Shown here one piece after another: positions 33,547 through 42,903 of a DNA stretch of 63,751 bases (positions within the stretch are counted from its first letter, which is position 1; each line of letters starts with the position of its first letter). The DNA is taken from NCBI RefSeq assembly GCF_018531425.1, contig NZ_JAHBOI010000011.1:1-63751 (forward strand), in the 5' to 3' direction. The position numbers and the translations under genes were made by a program. The notes beneath the pieces are model-generated. The model saw nothing but the letters and a program-made list of their open reading frames with translations, did not search any database and was not told the origin of the DNA. The DNA comes from Paenarthrobacter sp. DKR-5. Lineage in GTDB: Bacteria > Actinomycetota > Actinomycetes > Actinomycetales > Micrococcaceae.

Positions 33547-33637
33547 GTCGGTAGCCTAATGCTCCCGGCTCCATGCCGCAGATGCCCGCGGTCCGGCACC
33601 GCAGGCATCCGCGCCACCGGTGTGCCACGATAGGGCC

Positions 33638-34048
33638 ATGGGTTCGTTCCTCGCGCGCGTCGCGGTCAACGCTGTGGCCCTGTGGGCCGCGAACTGGCTC
33701 CTGCCCGGCATGGACATCACGACCACCGGCAGCGGCGTCGTCCAGGGAGACACCGTTGGCGGGCTCCTGCTGGCCTATCTCTTCCTCGGCCTGATCTTCG
33801 GCGTAGTCAACGCGTTGGTGCGGCCGGTGGTGAAACTGCTGGCCCTGCCCCTGACCATCCTCACGCTCGGACTTTTCACCGTGGTGATCAACGCCCTGAT
33901 GCTCATGCTGACCGCTTGGCTGAGCTCCCACACACCGGTGCACCTGAGCATTGACAGCTTCTTCTGGACCGCCGTGCCGGGCGCCGTCATCATCAGCGTG
34001 ATCTCCGTCGTGGCCAGCCGCCTGATCCGCAGCGACCGGAGGCGCTGA
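33638..34048 (+). CDS. Phage-holin-like four-helix membrane protein (PF04020 type)
   Basis: A 136-residue membrane protein with about four helices. The segment FGVVNALVRPVVKLLALPLTILTLGLF is typical of the so-called phage holin family 4 superfamily IV (DUF360), which is chromosomal and widespread in bacteria despite its name. Function unknown. The ATG at 33638 follows ATAGGGCC. Stands alone, divergent from the HisC-like gene. Confidence 0.82.
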   Translation: MGSFLARVAVNAVALWAANWLLPGMDITTTGSGVVQGDTVGGLLLAYLFLGLIFGVVNALVRPVVKLLALPLTILTLGLFTVVINALMLMLTAWLSSHTPVHLSIDSFFWTAVPGAVIISVISVVASRLIRSDRRR

Positions 34049-34181
34049 CTGCGGCCTCTCACGGCCCGCGCGGACGTGTGAGTCCATCGTCATGCGGCTT
34101 TTACCCCAGGCCACCGCCCGCGAAACACAGCCTTCCTAGATTTGCTTCCATCGAGCGATTCCCGCACTCGTTGGAGGATAA

Positions 34182-35618
34182 ATGAGCATCGACCAGGCAG
34201 TCGGCACAGACCGGCCCGCAGAGAACAGCTCCGGCCTGCCGGCCGACACCACCCCCGCACCCGCGACCGGCGCGATCGCGTTCCGGCCGGGCCGCTGGAT
34301 TGACGGCTGGAACCCGGAGGACCAGGGGTTCTGGGAAAGCACCGGCCGCCGCATCGCCGGCACGAACCTCCGGTGGTCCATCTTCTGCGAATTCCTCGGC
34401 TTCGTGGTGTGGCAGCTGTGGTCCATCGCGGTGGTGTCGCTGCCCGCCGCCGGCTTCAAATTCGACAGTTCCCAGATCTTCTGGCTGATCTCCATTCCGA
34501 GCCTGGTCGGCGCCGCGCTCCGCATCCCGTACACCTTCATGGTGCCGCGCTTCGGCGGCCGGAACTGGACAGTCGTCTCGGCCCTGCTGCTGCTGATTCC
34601 CACGCTGGCCCTCTCCGCGTGCGTGGCCAACCCGGGCACGCCGTTCGCCGTGATGCTCGCAGTCGCGGCGCTGGCCGGATTCGGCGGCGGAAACTTCGCG
34701 AGTTCGATGTCGAACATCACCTTCTTCTACCCGGCCCGGGAAAAGGGCTGGGCGCTGGGCCTGAACGCCGCCGGCGGCAACCTGGGCGCCGCCGTCGCGC
34801 AGCTCGTGGTGCCGGTCGCGGTCACCCTGGGGGCCGCGGCGACGGTGAACCTGCCGCTGGCCGGGCTGATCTGGGTCCCGTTGATCCTGCTCGCCGCCTG
34901 GGGAGCACGCCGCTACATGCACAACCTCTCGCACGCGAAAGGGGATCTGGCCGGGTCGATCGCGGCCCTGAAGGAGCCGCACCTGTGGCTGCTCGCGTTC
35001 CTGTACATCGGCACCTTCGGATCCTTCATCGGGTTCTCCGGTGTCTTCCCCAAGCTGATCAAGGACTTTTTTCCCGCCTTCTCCACCATCGCCGTCGGCG
35101 CCGTGGCCCTGTCGCTGGCCTTCCTCGGCCCGCTTGTCGGGTCCGTTGCCCGGCCCTACGGCGGCAGGCTGGCCGACCGCTTCGGAGGTGCCCGGATGAC
35201 GGTCGCGTCCTTTGCGGCGATGGCCGTGATCACTCTCGCCGTCGTGTTCACGCTGCCGCTGCGCAGCTTCTGGCTCTTCCTGGGCCTGTTCCTGCTGCTC
35301 TTCACGGCCAGCGGCTTCGGCAACGGCGCTACTTACCGGATGATTCCGGCAGTTTTCGCGACGGCCGGCAGGGCTGCAGCCTCCGGCGCCCCTGCGGAAG
35401 AGCGCCAGCGGCTCGCGGCTTCCGCGCTCGGCCTGATTTCAGCCATCGGCGCCTACGGCGGGTTTGTGATCCCGCAGGTCCTGAGCGCGTCCTACACCTC
35501 AACCCGTTCCTACAACGGCGCCTTCTACGGGTTCGTCGCGGCGTACCTGGCCATGCTGGTCGTCGCATGGCTGTGCTACCTGCGGCCCGGCGGCCGTGCC
35601 GGCGCGGCCCGGATCTGA
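34182..35618 (+). CDS. narK: NarK-family nitrate/nitrite transporter
   Basis: A 478-residue major-facilitator protein with about 12 helices. The NarK signature is present in both halves (GFGGGNFASSMSNITFFYP near 165-183 and TASGFGNGATYRMIP near 380). It imports nitrate or exchanges it with nitrite. A GGAGGATAA site sets the ATG. The nitrate reductase gene starts eight bases after its stop, so this is the first gene of an assimilatory nitrate operon of three genes. Confidence 0.93.
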   Translation: MSIDQAVGTDRPAENSSGLPADTTPAPATGAIAFRPGRWIDGWNPEDQGFWESTGRRIAGTNLRWSIFCEFLGFVVWQLWSIAVVSLPAAGFKFDSSQIFWLISIPSLVGAALRIPYTFMVPRFGGRNWTVVSALLLLIPTLALSACVANPGTPFAVMLAVAALAGFGGGNFASSMSNITFFYPAREKGWALGLNAAGGNLGAAVAQLVVPVAVTLGAAATVNLPLAGLIWVPLILLAAWGARRYMHNLSHAKGDLAGSIAALKEPHLWLLAFLYIGTFGSFIGFSGVFPKLIKDFFPAFSTIAVGAVALSLAFLGPLVGSVARPYGGRLADRFGGARMTVASFAAMAVITLAVVFTLPLRSFWLFLGLFLLLFTASGFGNGATYRMIPAVFATAGRAAASGAPAEERQRLAASALGLISAIGAYGGFVIPQVLSASYTSTRSYNGAFYGFVAAYLAMLVVAWLCYLRPGGRAGAARI

Positions 35619-35625
35619 GGCTGGC

Positions 35626-37725
35626 ATGCCCACCCCCACCCACTGCCCCTACTGCGCGCTGCAGTGCGCGATGAACCTGACGGCTGACGGCCCGGGCGTG
35701 ACGGTGTCCGGACGGCAGTTCCCGACCAACGGCGGGGGCCTCTGCCGCAAAGGCTGGACCTCCGCCGCCCTGCTGGCTTCCGGCGAGCGCATCACCGAGC
35801 CGATGCTGCGGGGCGACGACGGCAGGTTCTCGGCCGTCTCCTGGGAGGAAGCCCTCGAACGGGTCGTGTACGCCGTCCGCCGCACCCAGGCGCGGTACGG
35901 GAAGGATGCCGTGGGCGTTTTCGGCAGCGGCGGGTTGACGAACGAGAAGGCGTACCAGCTGGGCAAATTCGCGCGGGTGGCCCTTGGCTCCTCGATGATC
36001 GATTACAACGGCAGGTTCTGCATGTCCTCCGCTGCCGCCGCCAGCAACCGGGCCTTCGGGGTGGACCGCGGGCTTCCGTTCCCGGTCACGGACCTCGCGC
36101 AGGCGCACACGGTGCTGCTGCTGGGTTCGAATGTGGCCGACACAATGCCGCCGTTTGTCCAGCACCTGCAGGCGGCGCGGGAGGCCGGCGGCCTGATCGT
36201 GGTGGACCCGCGCACCTCTGCCACGGCGGCGCTGACGGCCGACGGCGCCGGGATCCACGTGCAGCCGGCCCCCGGCACGGATCTGGTGCTGCTGCTGGGC
36301 CTGGCGCACGTGGTGCTGCACGAAGGACTGGCTGACGAGGCGTACCTCGCCGCGCGCACCCGCGGTCTGCGCGGCGTCACCCGCAGCGTGAACCCCTGGT
36401 GGCCCGAGCGCGTCCAATCCGTCACCGGGGTCCCCGCCGGGACCATCCGCCACGTCGCGCGCCGGCTCGCCGCGGGCGCCCGTGCCGGGACTCCGGGGGC
36501 TCCCCGCGGCATTTACATCCTCACCGGCCGCGGCGTCGAGCAGCACGTCAACGGGACGGACACCGCGACAGCGGCCATCAACCTTGCCCTGCTGCTGGGG
36601 CTGCCAGGTTCGGAGCACGGCGGCTACGGCACGCTGACCGGCCAGGGCAACGGCCAGGGCGGCCGCGAGCACGGCCAGAAGGCGGACCAGCTTCCCGGCT
36701 ACCGCAAGATCACCGACCCGGCGGCGCGCGCCCACCTGGCTGCTGTCTGGGGCGTCCCGGAAAGCTCCATCCCCGGGCCCGGGTTGCCCGCGGTGCAGAT
36801 GCTCGAGGCGCTCGGGCAGCCGGGAGGCGTGCGCTGCCTGCTGGTGCACGGCTCCAACATCGCCGTCTCGGCCCCCGACGCAGGAGCCGTGCTGGAGAGC
36901 CTGCGCCGGCTCGACTTCCTGGTCGTGAGCGATTTCTTTTTCTCGGAAACCGCCGCCGAGGCGGACCTGGTCCTTCCCGTGGCGCAGTGGGCCGAAGAGG
37001 AGGGCACCATGACCAACCTGGAGGGACGGGTGCTGCGCCGCCGGCGCGCTGTTTCTCCGCCGCCGGGGGCCCGGGACGAACTGTGGGTGCTGGCGGAACT
37101 GGCCGCACGCCTGAACGCACCGTCCGCTTTCAGCTCCGATCCGCGCGAAGTATTCGAGGAGCTGCGGCTCGCCTCCGCCGGAGGGGCCGCCGACTACTCC
37201 GGCATCGACTATGCGCTGCTCGAGGCCGGCGACGCGGCCTACTGGCCCTATCCCGCGGGCTCGATCGGGACGCCGCGGCTCTTCCGGGACAGCTTTGCCC
37301 ACCCGGACGGCAAGGCGGTCCTGGTGCCGGTCGCGGCGTCCGCGGCAAAGCCGGGGCAGGAGATCACCCTGGTGACCGGCCGGCTGCTGGAGCACTACCA
37401 GTCCGGGGCTCAGACCCGCCGCGTGCCGGAGCTCGCCGCGGCCCAGCCCGAGGCCCGGCTGGAGATCCACCCGGTCACCGCCGCGGCCCTGGGCGTGGCG
37501 GACGGAGACCTCGTGGAGATCGCCAACGGCCGCGGCCGCATCTACGGCCGCGCCAGCCACACCACGGGCATCCGCCAGGACACCGTGTTCCTGCCGTTCC
37601 ACTTCCCGGCCGGGGAAAGTGCCAACCGGCTCACAGCGGCCGCCACCGACCCGGTTTCCGGCATGCCCGAGTTCAAGACCAGCACCGTGCAGCTTCGCCG
37701 GTGGGAGGAGGCACGAGTCTCGTGA
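35626..37725 (+). CDS. nasC: Assimilatory nitrate reductase catalytic subunit (molybdopterin/4Fe-4S)
   Basis: A 699-residue DMSO-reductase-family enzyme. The N-terminal cluster ligands CPYCALQC...CRKGW bind a 4Fe-4S cluster; a Cys ligand for Mo is likely in YNGRFCMSSAAAA (near 134). The C-terminal molydopterin-dinucleotide domain begins near 575 (ITLVTGRLLEHYQSGAQTRR). No signal peptide, so it is cytoplasmic. It reduces nitrate to nitrite with electrons from the FAD subunit encoded in overlap (GTGA). Length and neighbours fit the NasA/NasC class; nitrite reductase is not in the window. Confidence 0.92.
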   Translation: MPTPTHCPYCALQCAMNLTADGPGVTVSGRQFPTNGGGLCRKGWTSAALLASGERITEPMLRGDDGRFSAVSWEEALERVVYAVRRTQARYGKDAVGVFGSGGLTNEKAYQLGKFARVALGSSMIDYNGRFCMSSAAAASNRAFGVDRGLPFPVTDLAQAHTVLLLGSNVADTMPPFVQHLQAAREAGGLIVVDPRTSATAALTADGAGIHVQPAPGTDLVLLLGLAHVVLHEGLADEAYLAARTRGLRGVTRSVNPWWPERVQSVTGVPAGTIRHVARRLAAGARAGTPGAPRGIYILTGRGVEQHVNGTDTATAAINLALLLGLPGSEHGGYGTLTGQGNGQGGREHGQKADQLPGYRKITDPAARAHLAAVWGVPESSIPGPGLPAVQMLEALGQPGGVRCLLVHGSNIAVSAPDAGAVLESLRRLDFLVVSDFFFSETAAEADLVLPVAQWAEEEGTMTNLEGRVLRRRRAVSPPPGARDELWVLAELAARLNAPSAFSSDPREVFEELRLASAGGAADYSGIDYALLEAGDAAYWPYPAGSIGTPRLFRDSFAHPDGKAVLVPVAASAAKPGQEITLVTGRLLEHYQSGAQTRRVPELAAAQPEARLEIHPVTAAALGVADGDLVEIANGRGRIYGRASHTTGIRQDTVFLPFHFPAGESANRLTAAATDPVSGMPEFKTSTVQLRRWEEARVS

Positions 37726-39386
37726 GCAACGTATTTGCGGAAGCAGCCGGCCTTCACCGCCCGGCGCCGCTGCGCGTCGTCGTCGCCGGTTACGGCCCGG
37801 TGGCGGCCCGGCTGGTCGAGGAACTCCTGCCGGGAGTGCGCTCCGGGGCGCTGTCGGTCCTCCTGGTGGGCGAGGAACCGGTTGCGGCCTATAACCGGGT
37901 GCTGGTCGCCGACCTCGCGGTCGGGCGGACCACGGCCGAGGCCCTGGAGATTTCCGACGCCGCGGAGCTGCGGGCCAGCGGAGTCCGGGTGCGCCTCGGC
38001 GAGCGCATCACCCACGTCGACAGGGCCCGCCGTCTGGTGCTGCTCGGCGACGGGACGTCCGAGCCCTATGACCGGCTCGTGTTCGCGACCGGGGCGAGCG
38101 CCACCATTCCGAACCTCTCCGGTCTGAACCCGGATCCTGCGGCCGTGGCCATGCTCCCCGACGGCGTCACTGCCCTGCGCGACCTGGCGGACGCGGCGAG
38201 GCTCCTGGAGGCAGTCTCCGGCGGCGGCCGCATCGTGGTCCTGGGCGGCGGCATCCTCGGCCTGGAGGCGGCCCTCGCGGCGGCGGACGAAGGCGCGTCG
38301 GTCACCGTCGTGCATCACGGCCCCCGGCCGCTGGCACGGAGCATCGACCGCGGCGGCGGATCCGTCCTGGCGGCAGCCCTGCGCCGCCGCGGCATCCGGA
38401 TGGTCTCCAACGCCCGATCGACCGGTGTCGACCTCGGTACGGGCCTGGCCGGCCGGCGTTTCCGGGCCCTGCAGCTTGACGACGGCCGGCGGCTCGAAGC
38501 GGACCTGCTGCTGCTTTCCTGCGGCGTGCGGCCGCGCACCGAACTGGCTGCCGGCTGCGGCTTGCCGGTGGGGTCCGGCATCCTCGTTGACCACCGGCTG
38601 CAGGCGGACGCCGACGGCGAGGTGTTCGCGGTCGGTGACTGCGCCGAGGTGCGCTGCCGCGAAGCGGGATGCCCGGACTGTGCCGGCGGAGCGGGACCCT
38701 CCGGACTGATCGGTCCGGGCTGGCGCCAGGCCGAATGGCTGGCCGCGCGGCTGCTCGCCGACGCCGGACAACAGCCGCCCGCGATGGAACGGCTGCCCGC
38801 CGAACGGCCCGCCGTGATCCTGCTGAAGGCGCGCGGCGTCGATGTCTCCACGGCCGGCGCCGTCGACGCCGAGCCCTGGGATGAAGCCGAGCCCTGGGAT
38901 AACGAATCGGGCAGCCTGGAGGAGGCCTGCCCTGCGCACCCCACAACGCCGGCTGTCCGGCAGGTCGCCGTCTGGGCCGACCCCGAGCACGGCAAGTACG
39001 TCAAGATGGTCACGCGCCGGGGCGTCCTTGAGGGACTCGTGGCCGTGGGGATGCCCCGCACTGCAGCCGAACTGGTGCTCTTGTTCGAGAGCGGGCGGGC
39101 ACTGCCCGCGGACCGCTCCAGCCTGCTGCGGATGGACGGTGCGGATGCGGGCGTGCCTGCCACGAGGCTGGATGATCCCGGCGCCACGGTCTGCCGGTGC
39201 AGCGGGGTGAGCGCCGGGCGGATCCGGGAAGCGGTGTCCGACGGGTGCGGCAGCCTTGAGGAGGTGGCCGAAGCAACCCGTGCGGCTACCGGGTGCGGGG
39301 GGTGCCGCGAGAGGGTGATCGCGGTCATCGCGGCTCATCAGGCCTCGCACGGCGCGGACCTCGAGGAGCTGCTGCCGTCCGCGTAG
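37722..39386 (+). CDS. nasB: Nitrate/nitrite reductase FAD-NAD(P)H electron-transfer subunit with BFD-like [2Fe-2S] domain
   Basis: A 554-residue flavoprotein. A NirB-like FAD domain (GYGPVAARLVEELL at 19-32) and an NAD(P)H-binding motif VVLGGGILGLEAALAA (near 170-185) are followed by a C-terminal BFD-like domain with CRCSG and CGGCRERV, four cysteines for a [2Fe-2S] cluster. It lacks the sirohaem part of full NirB, so it fits the electron-transfer partner of the nitrate reductase just upstream. Its GTG start overlaps that gene's stop. Its 3' end overlaps a convergent hydrolase gene by 62 bp. Confidence 0.87.
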   Translation: MSNVFAEAAGLHRPAPLRVVVAGYGPVAARLVEELLPGVRSGALSVLLVGEEPVAAYNRVLVADLAVGRTTAEALEISDAAELRASGVRVRLGERITHVDRARRLVLLGDGTSEPYDRLVFATGASATIPNLSGLNPDPAAVAMLPDGVTALRDLADAARLLEAVSGGGRIVVLGGGILGLEAALAAADEGASVTVVHHGPRPLARSIDRGGGSVLAAALRRRGIRMVSNARSTGVDLGTGLAGRRFRALQLDDGRRLEADLLLLSCGVRPRTELAAGCGLPVGSGILVDHRLQADADGEVFAVGDCAEVRCREAGCPDCAGGAGPSGLIGPGWRQAEWLAARLLADAGQQPPAMERLPAERPAVILLKARGVDVSTAGAVDAEPWDEAEPWDNESGSLEEACPAHPTTPAVRQVAVWADPEHGKYVKMVTRRGVLEGLVAVGMPRTAAELVLLFESGRALPADRSSLLRMDGADAGVPATRLDDPGATVCRCSGVSAGRIREAVSDGCGSLEEVAEATRAATGCGGCRERVIAVIAAHQASHGADLEELLPSA

Positions 39387-40977
39387 GCGGCGGGACGGCT
39401 GCGGACCGGGTTGGCGCGGCTGCGGACCGGGCAGGGGGCAGCGGAGCGTCGTTCACATCCGTGCCGCGGTAGACGAAGCGCTGCACAGCGGCCGTCCCCG
39501 CCGCCGCTGACGGCCCGAGCAACGCGGCGAGCTCGGCGCGGTGCGCCAGCACGGACAGGTTCGTGCTCCGGTCCAGCAGCCGTGCGTCCTCGCGGTACGC
39601 GTCGAACGAGTGTGCCGCCGCGATGCGGCCGGCCAGGCTGACGACGGGCGCGGCGGAGCGACGCGGCGAGGTGACCGTGACAAAGTCCTTGCGGTCCGGG
39701 TTCGGCATCGCGTCCAGTGCCGTGACCGGATCATCGACATTCTCCAGCGCCAGCACCTTCACGCCCTGTCCGACCGGGAAGTATCCGCCCGGTGCTCCGG
39801 CCACGTTGACCATACGGACGTTGAACTCCGCGAGGAACGCCGGGTCCGAGGCCAGCGCCAGGGCGTGGATCCCTCCCCCGCTGTGCCCGTTGAGGATGAC
39901 CGCGTCGCGGGCGCCGACATGGGCGTCCCGGAGGGCGCGGCGGACCAGTTCCTGCACCATGGCCGTCTTGCCGGCGGAGGCCGCCGCCGGGGAGGTCATC
40001 CCTTCCAGGTCCGACTCCAGGTCGAAAAGGTTGGCGCTGTCGGGCGGGTTCCAGACTTCCGTTCCGGGCAGGTCCACCACGACGGCGCGGGTGCCGTCGC
40101 CGCGGTCCACGGTGCGGATCTCCACCACGGACGCGGGGTCGGGGCCGGGTCCGGCGCGCCCGTAGGCGTCGGCGACGCCCGCGAACATGCTGTCGATGCT
40201 GCCTGGTTGCAGCCGGACCCCGCCGGGGCCCGCGTCGAGCCTTTCCATCCTGAGGCTGCCCGGATGGAAAAGCTGGACTGCGTCCGCGAAGCCCCTGCTC
40301 CACAGTGCGAGGCGCAGTGCCAGCGGGCTTGCCTGCAGGCCGCCCCTGGACTGGTCCTGCAGCAGCAGTCCGGCCACGCCGGGAGGCAGGCCGGCCAGAG
40401 CTCCGGCGTATTCCGGCGCCGTGCCGATGGTCTCCTCAAGGACGTTGCGCAGGCCCTTCGCGTCCGCCCGCTGCTCCGACGCCGCCAGTTGGCCTGCCGC
40501 AGCGGGAACCGCCGCCGGAAGACCACCGGAGAGCAGCGCCGCCCGGAGCAGGAAGCCGCCGAACCAGGCTCGGGACGATGCTGCAGCATGCACCGCGGCA
40601 AGGCTGGCGGCCTCCATCGCGTCATACTGGTCGGCCGCCAGCCGGAGCAGGCTCGCCGTTGCCTGCAGTTCGTCGGCGTCCGCCGCGATGGAGCAGCCGG
40701 CGGCCCGCAGGTCCTCGGCTGCCTCGGCCGGATAGCAGCCGCCCGGGCGGAACGCGATCCACTCCAGCTCGGCCCGGAGGGCACCCGCAGATCCGTGCAG
40801 AGCGGACGCGTCCGCTGAGACCGCCAGCAGCAGCGACGCCGCCCGCCTCAGCTCGTCCAGGCCGAACGAGATGCCGCCGACGCCTCCGGTGACCTTGTAG
40901 CCGCCGGGAAGCGGCAGGTCCGGTACACCGTCGTCGGGCGCCGCCGGCCAGGTGTCGGGCCGAACGTCAGCCTGCAT
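39325..40977 (-). CDS. Alpha/beta hydrolase with N-terminal WXG100-like helical region
   Basis: A 550-residue protein without signal peptide. The N-terminal 230 residues are Ala-rich helices with spaced Trp/Gly (LEWIAFRPGG, RAWFGGFLL) resembling the ESX/WXG100-type modules found in type VII-linked effectors; the C-terminal half is an alpha/beta hydrolase with the nucleophile elbow NGHSGGG (Ser366). It overlaps the small upstream gene by 11 bases. The C terminus is a disordered Pro/Arg/Ala tail. It may be an esterase or lipase exported by a type VII-like route; no secretion genes are in the window, so this is inference. Confidence 0.7.
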   Translation of the reverse strand: MQADVRPDTWPAAPDDGVPDLPLPGGYKVTGGVGGISFGLDELRRAASLLLAVSADASALHGSAGALRAELEWIAFRPGGCYPAEAAEDLRAAGCSIAADADELQATASLLRLAADQYDAMEAASLAAVHAAASSRAWFGGFLLRAALLSGGLPAAVPAAAGQLAASEQRADAKGLRNVLEETIGTAPEYAGALAGLPPGVAGLLLQDQSRGGLQASPLALRLALWSRGFADAVQLFHPGSLRMERLDAGPGGVRLQPGSIDSMFAGVADAYGRAGPGPDPASVVEIRTVDRGDGTRAVVVDLPGTEVWNPPDSANLFDLESDLEGMTSPAAASAGKTAMVQELVRRALRDAHVGARDAVILNGHSGGGIHALALASDPAFLAEFNVRMVNVAGAPGGYFPVGQGVKVLALENVDDPVTALDAMPNPDRKDFVTVTSPRRSAAPVVSLAGRIAAAHSFDAYREDARLLDRSTNLSVLAHRAELAALLGPSAAAGTAAVQRFVYRGTDVNDAPLPPARSAAAPTRSAAVPPPTRTAAAPRGPRRARPDEPR

Positions 40978-41284
40978 CGGCTGCTGCCTGCGCCGCCCCC
41001 AGCGATTCCCGGAGGGACAGGGAGCGTGCGTACGCCGCGACTCCTGCTGCCGCGGTCCGGACCAGGCCCTCGGTCCGGAGCAGGCTGCGCTCGCGTTCGA
41101 GCAGCCGGTCACGGAAACGCACCGCAGCTGCGGAGTTCCAGTCCGACATCCCCGCGCTGTGCACCCGTTGCCGCAGCTCCTCGAGTCCGGCTGCGATCTG
41201 CTCCAGTTCGCGGGCTATCCGTTCCGCGTCGCCGCTCAGGGCACCCGGCATGCCGGCTGAGGTGCCGGTTGAAAGAATAGGCAT
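40967..41284 (-). CDS. WXG100-like small helical protein
   Basis: A 105-residue, almost wholly helical protein. The central hinge MSDWNSAAAVRFRDRL looks like the W-x-G turn of WXG100/ESX proteins, with Ser in place of Gly, flanked by two amphipathic helices (RIARELEQIAAGLEELRQRV and RLLERERSLLRTEGLV). Its stop codon overlaps the following hydrolase start by 11 bases, so the two are co-translated and could form a complex. Family membership is by pattern only. Confidence 0.65.
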   Translation of the reverse strand: MPILSTGTSAGMPGALSGDAERIARELEQIAAGLEELRQRVHSAGMSDWNSAAAVRFRDRLLERERSLLRTEGLVRTAAAGVAAYARSLSLRESLGAAQAAADAG

Positions 41285-41433
41285 GATGCCGCCTTCCGCC
41301 CGGCCCCGCGGCCGGTGACACCGATGCTAGGCCCAGGCTCCGGCGCCGGGCACTCAGCGCTGAGACCTATGTGGAAAAGCCAGCCGCCGTAATCCGCGGG
41401 AGCGCCGGAGCCGCCCGTGAAAGAATGGGAGCC

Positions 41434-42873
41434 ATGACTGACTCAGCTGTTGCGCGCACCCCCTCCGGCCGGCTCGCCCTGGCGGCCGCTTCCCCCTCTG
41501 TGGCCCTCGGCCCGCTGGATGGCCGTTACCAGGCCGCCGTAGCGCCGCTGGTGGACTATCTTTCCGAGGCGGCCCTGAATCGGGACCGGGTGGCGGTGGA
41601 GGTCGAGTGGCTGATCCACCTCACGGAAAATTCCGTGGTTCCGGGCACCTCCCCGCTCAGCGCGGAGCAGAAGGCCGCGCTGCGCTCGATCGTCACCGAA
41701 TTCAGCGCCGCCTCGGTGGCCGAGCTGGCCGAGATCGAGGCCGTCACCGTCCATGATGTGAAGGCCGTCGAATACTTCATTGGCCGGCGCCTGGAAGGCA
41801 TCGGCATTGCCCGGCTGACGCCGCTGGTCCACTTCGGCTGTACCAGCGAGGACATCAACAACCTTTCCTACGCCCTCGGGGTGAAAGGGGCCGTCGAGGA
41901 CGTCTGGCTTCCCGCCGCCCGCGAGCTCGTGCACAAGATCGCAGCCATGGCCGAGGAGAACAAGGACGTGCCGATGCTCTCGCGCACGCACGGGCAGCCG
42001 GCCACTCCCACCACGCTGGGCAAGGAACTCGCCGTCATCGCCCACCGCCTCACGCGCCAGCTGGAGCGGATCGCGGCCACCGAGTATCTGGGCAAGATCA
42101 ACGGTGCCACCGGAACCTACGCGGCTCACTATGCTTCCGTCCCGGGGGCCGACTGGCAGGCGGTCTCGCGCGGCTTTGTCGAAGGCCTGGGCCTGACCTG
42201 GAACCCGCTGACCACGCAGATCGAGTCCCACGACTGGCAGGCCGAGCTGTACGCGGACATGGCCCGCTTCAACCGCATCCTGCACAACGTCTGCACGGAC
42301 ATCTGGTCCTACATCTCGATCGGCTATTTCGCCCAGATCCCGGTTGCCGGCGCAACCGGCTCCTCGACCATGCCGCACAAGGTCAATCCGATCCGCTTCG
42401 AGAACGCCGAAGCGAACCTGGAAATCTCGTCCGCGCTGCTGGACACTCTGGGCGCGACGCTGGTGACCTCCCGCTGGCAGCGCGACCTCACCGACTCCTC
42501 GAGCCAGCGCAACATCGGCGTCGCCTTCGGCCACTCGCTCCTCGCCATCAGCAACGTGCTCAAGGGCCTGGACCGGCTCGACGTCGCCGCCGATGTGCTC
42601 GCCGCGGACCTCGACACGAACTGGGAGGTGCTGGGCGAGGCCATCCAGATGGTGATGCGCGCCGAGTCGATCAACGGCGTCGCCGGCATGGACAACCCGT
42701 ACGAGCGGCTCAAGGACCTGACCCGCGGCCACCGTGTCGATGCGGCCAGGATGAAGGAGTTCGTCTCCGGTCTCGGCCTCCCGGCGGACGCCGAAGAGCG
42801 CCTGCTCCGGCTGACCCCCGGCACGTACACGGGTATCGCCGCCGAGCTCGTGCGGCATCTGGGCACCGACTAG
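41434..42873 (+). CDS. purB: Adenylosuccinate lyase
   Basis: A 479-residue fumarase-superfamily enzyme. THGQPATPTTLGKE (about 191-204) and the signature GSSTMPHKVNPIRFE (about 310-324) carry catalytic His and Ser. It makes AMP from adenylosuccinate and AICAR from SAICAR. GGGAGCC precedes the ATG at 41434. Monocistronic in this window. Length is typical of the longer (E. coli-like) clade. Confidence 0.96.
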   Translation: MTDSAVARTPSGRLALAAASPSVALGPLDGRYQAAVAPLVDYLSEAALNRDRVAVEVEWLIHLTENSVVPGTSPLSAEQKAALRSIVTEFSAASVAELAEIEAVTVHDVKAVEYFIGRRLEGIGIARLTPLVHFGCTSEDINNLSYALGVKGAVEDVWLPAARELVHKIAAMAEENKDVPMLSRTHGQPATPTTLGKELAVIAHRLTRQLERIAATEYLGKINGATGTYAAHYASVPGADWQAVSRGFVEGLGLTWNPLTTQIESHDWQAELYADMARFNRILHNVCTDIWSYISIGYFAQIPVAGATGSSTMPHKVNPIRFENAEANLEISSALLDTLGATLVTSRWQRDLTDSSSQRNIGVAFGHSLLAISNVLKGLDRLDVAADVLAADLDTNWEVLGEAIQMVMRAESINGVAGMDNPYERLKDLTRGHRVDAARMKEFVSGLGLPADAEERLLRLTPGTYTGIAAELVRHLGTD

Positions 42874-42903
42874 TCGCTCCGTGCTGCCGGCGAGGGGACC
42901 TGT

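Noticed and set aside
31153-33633. An 826-codon rightward frame across bkdA and the HisC-like gene
   Set aside because: It is the complement of two well-supported genes and has no domain features.
33638-34048. Prophage remnant suggested by a holin-like protein
   Set aside because: The family is chromosomal in many bacteria and no phage genes adjoin.
35329-39350. Very long open frames antisense to nasC and nasB (up to about 750 codons)
   Set aside because: High GC keeps the opposite strand open; the products are Arg/Gly-rich with no recognisable motif, while the sense frames encode complete enzymes with cofactor motifs.
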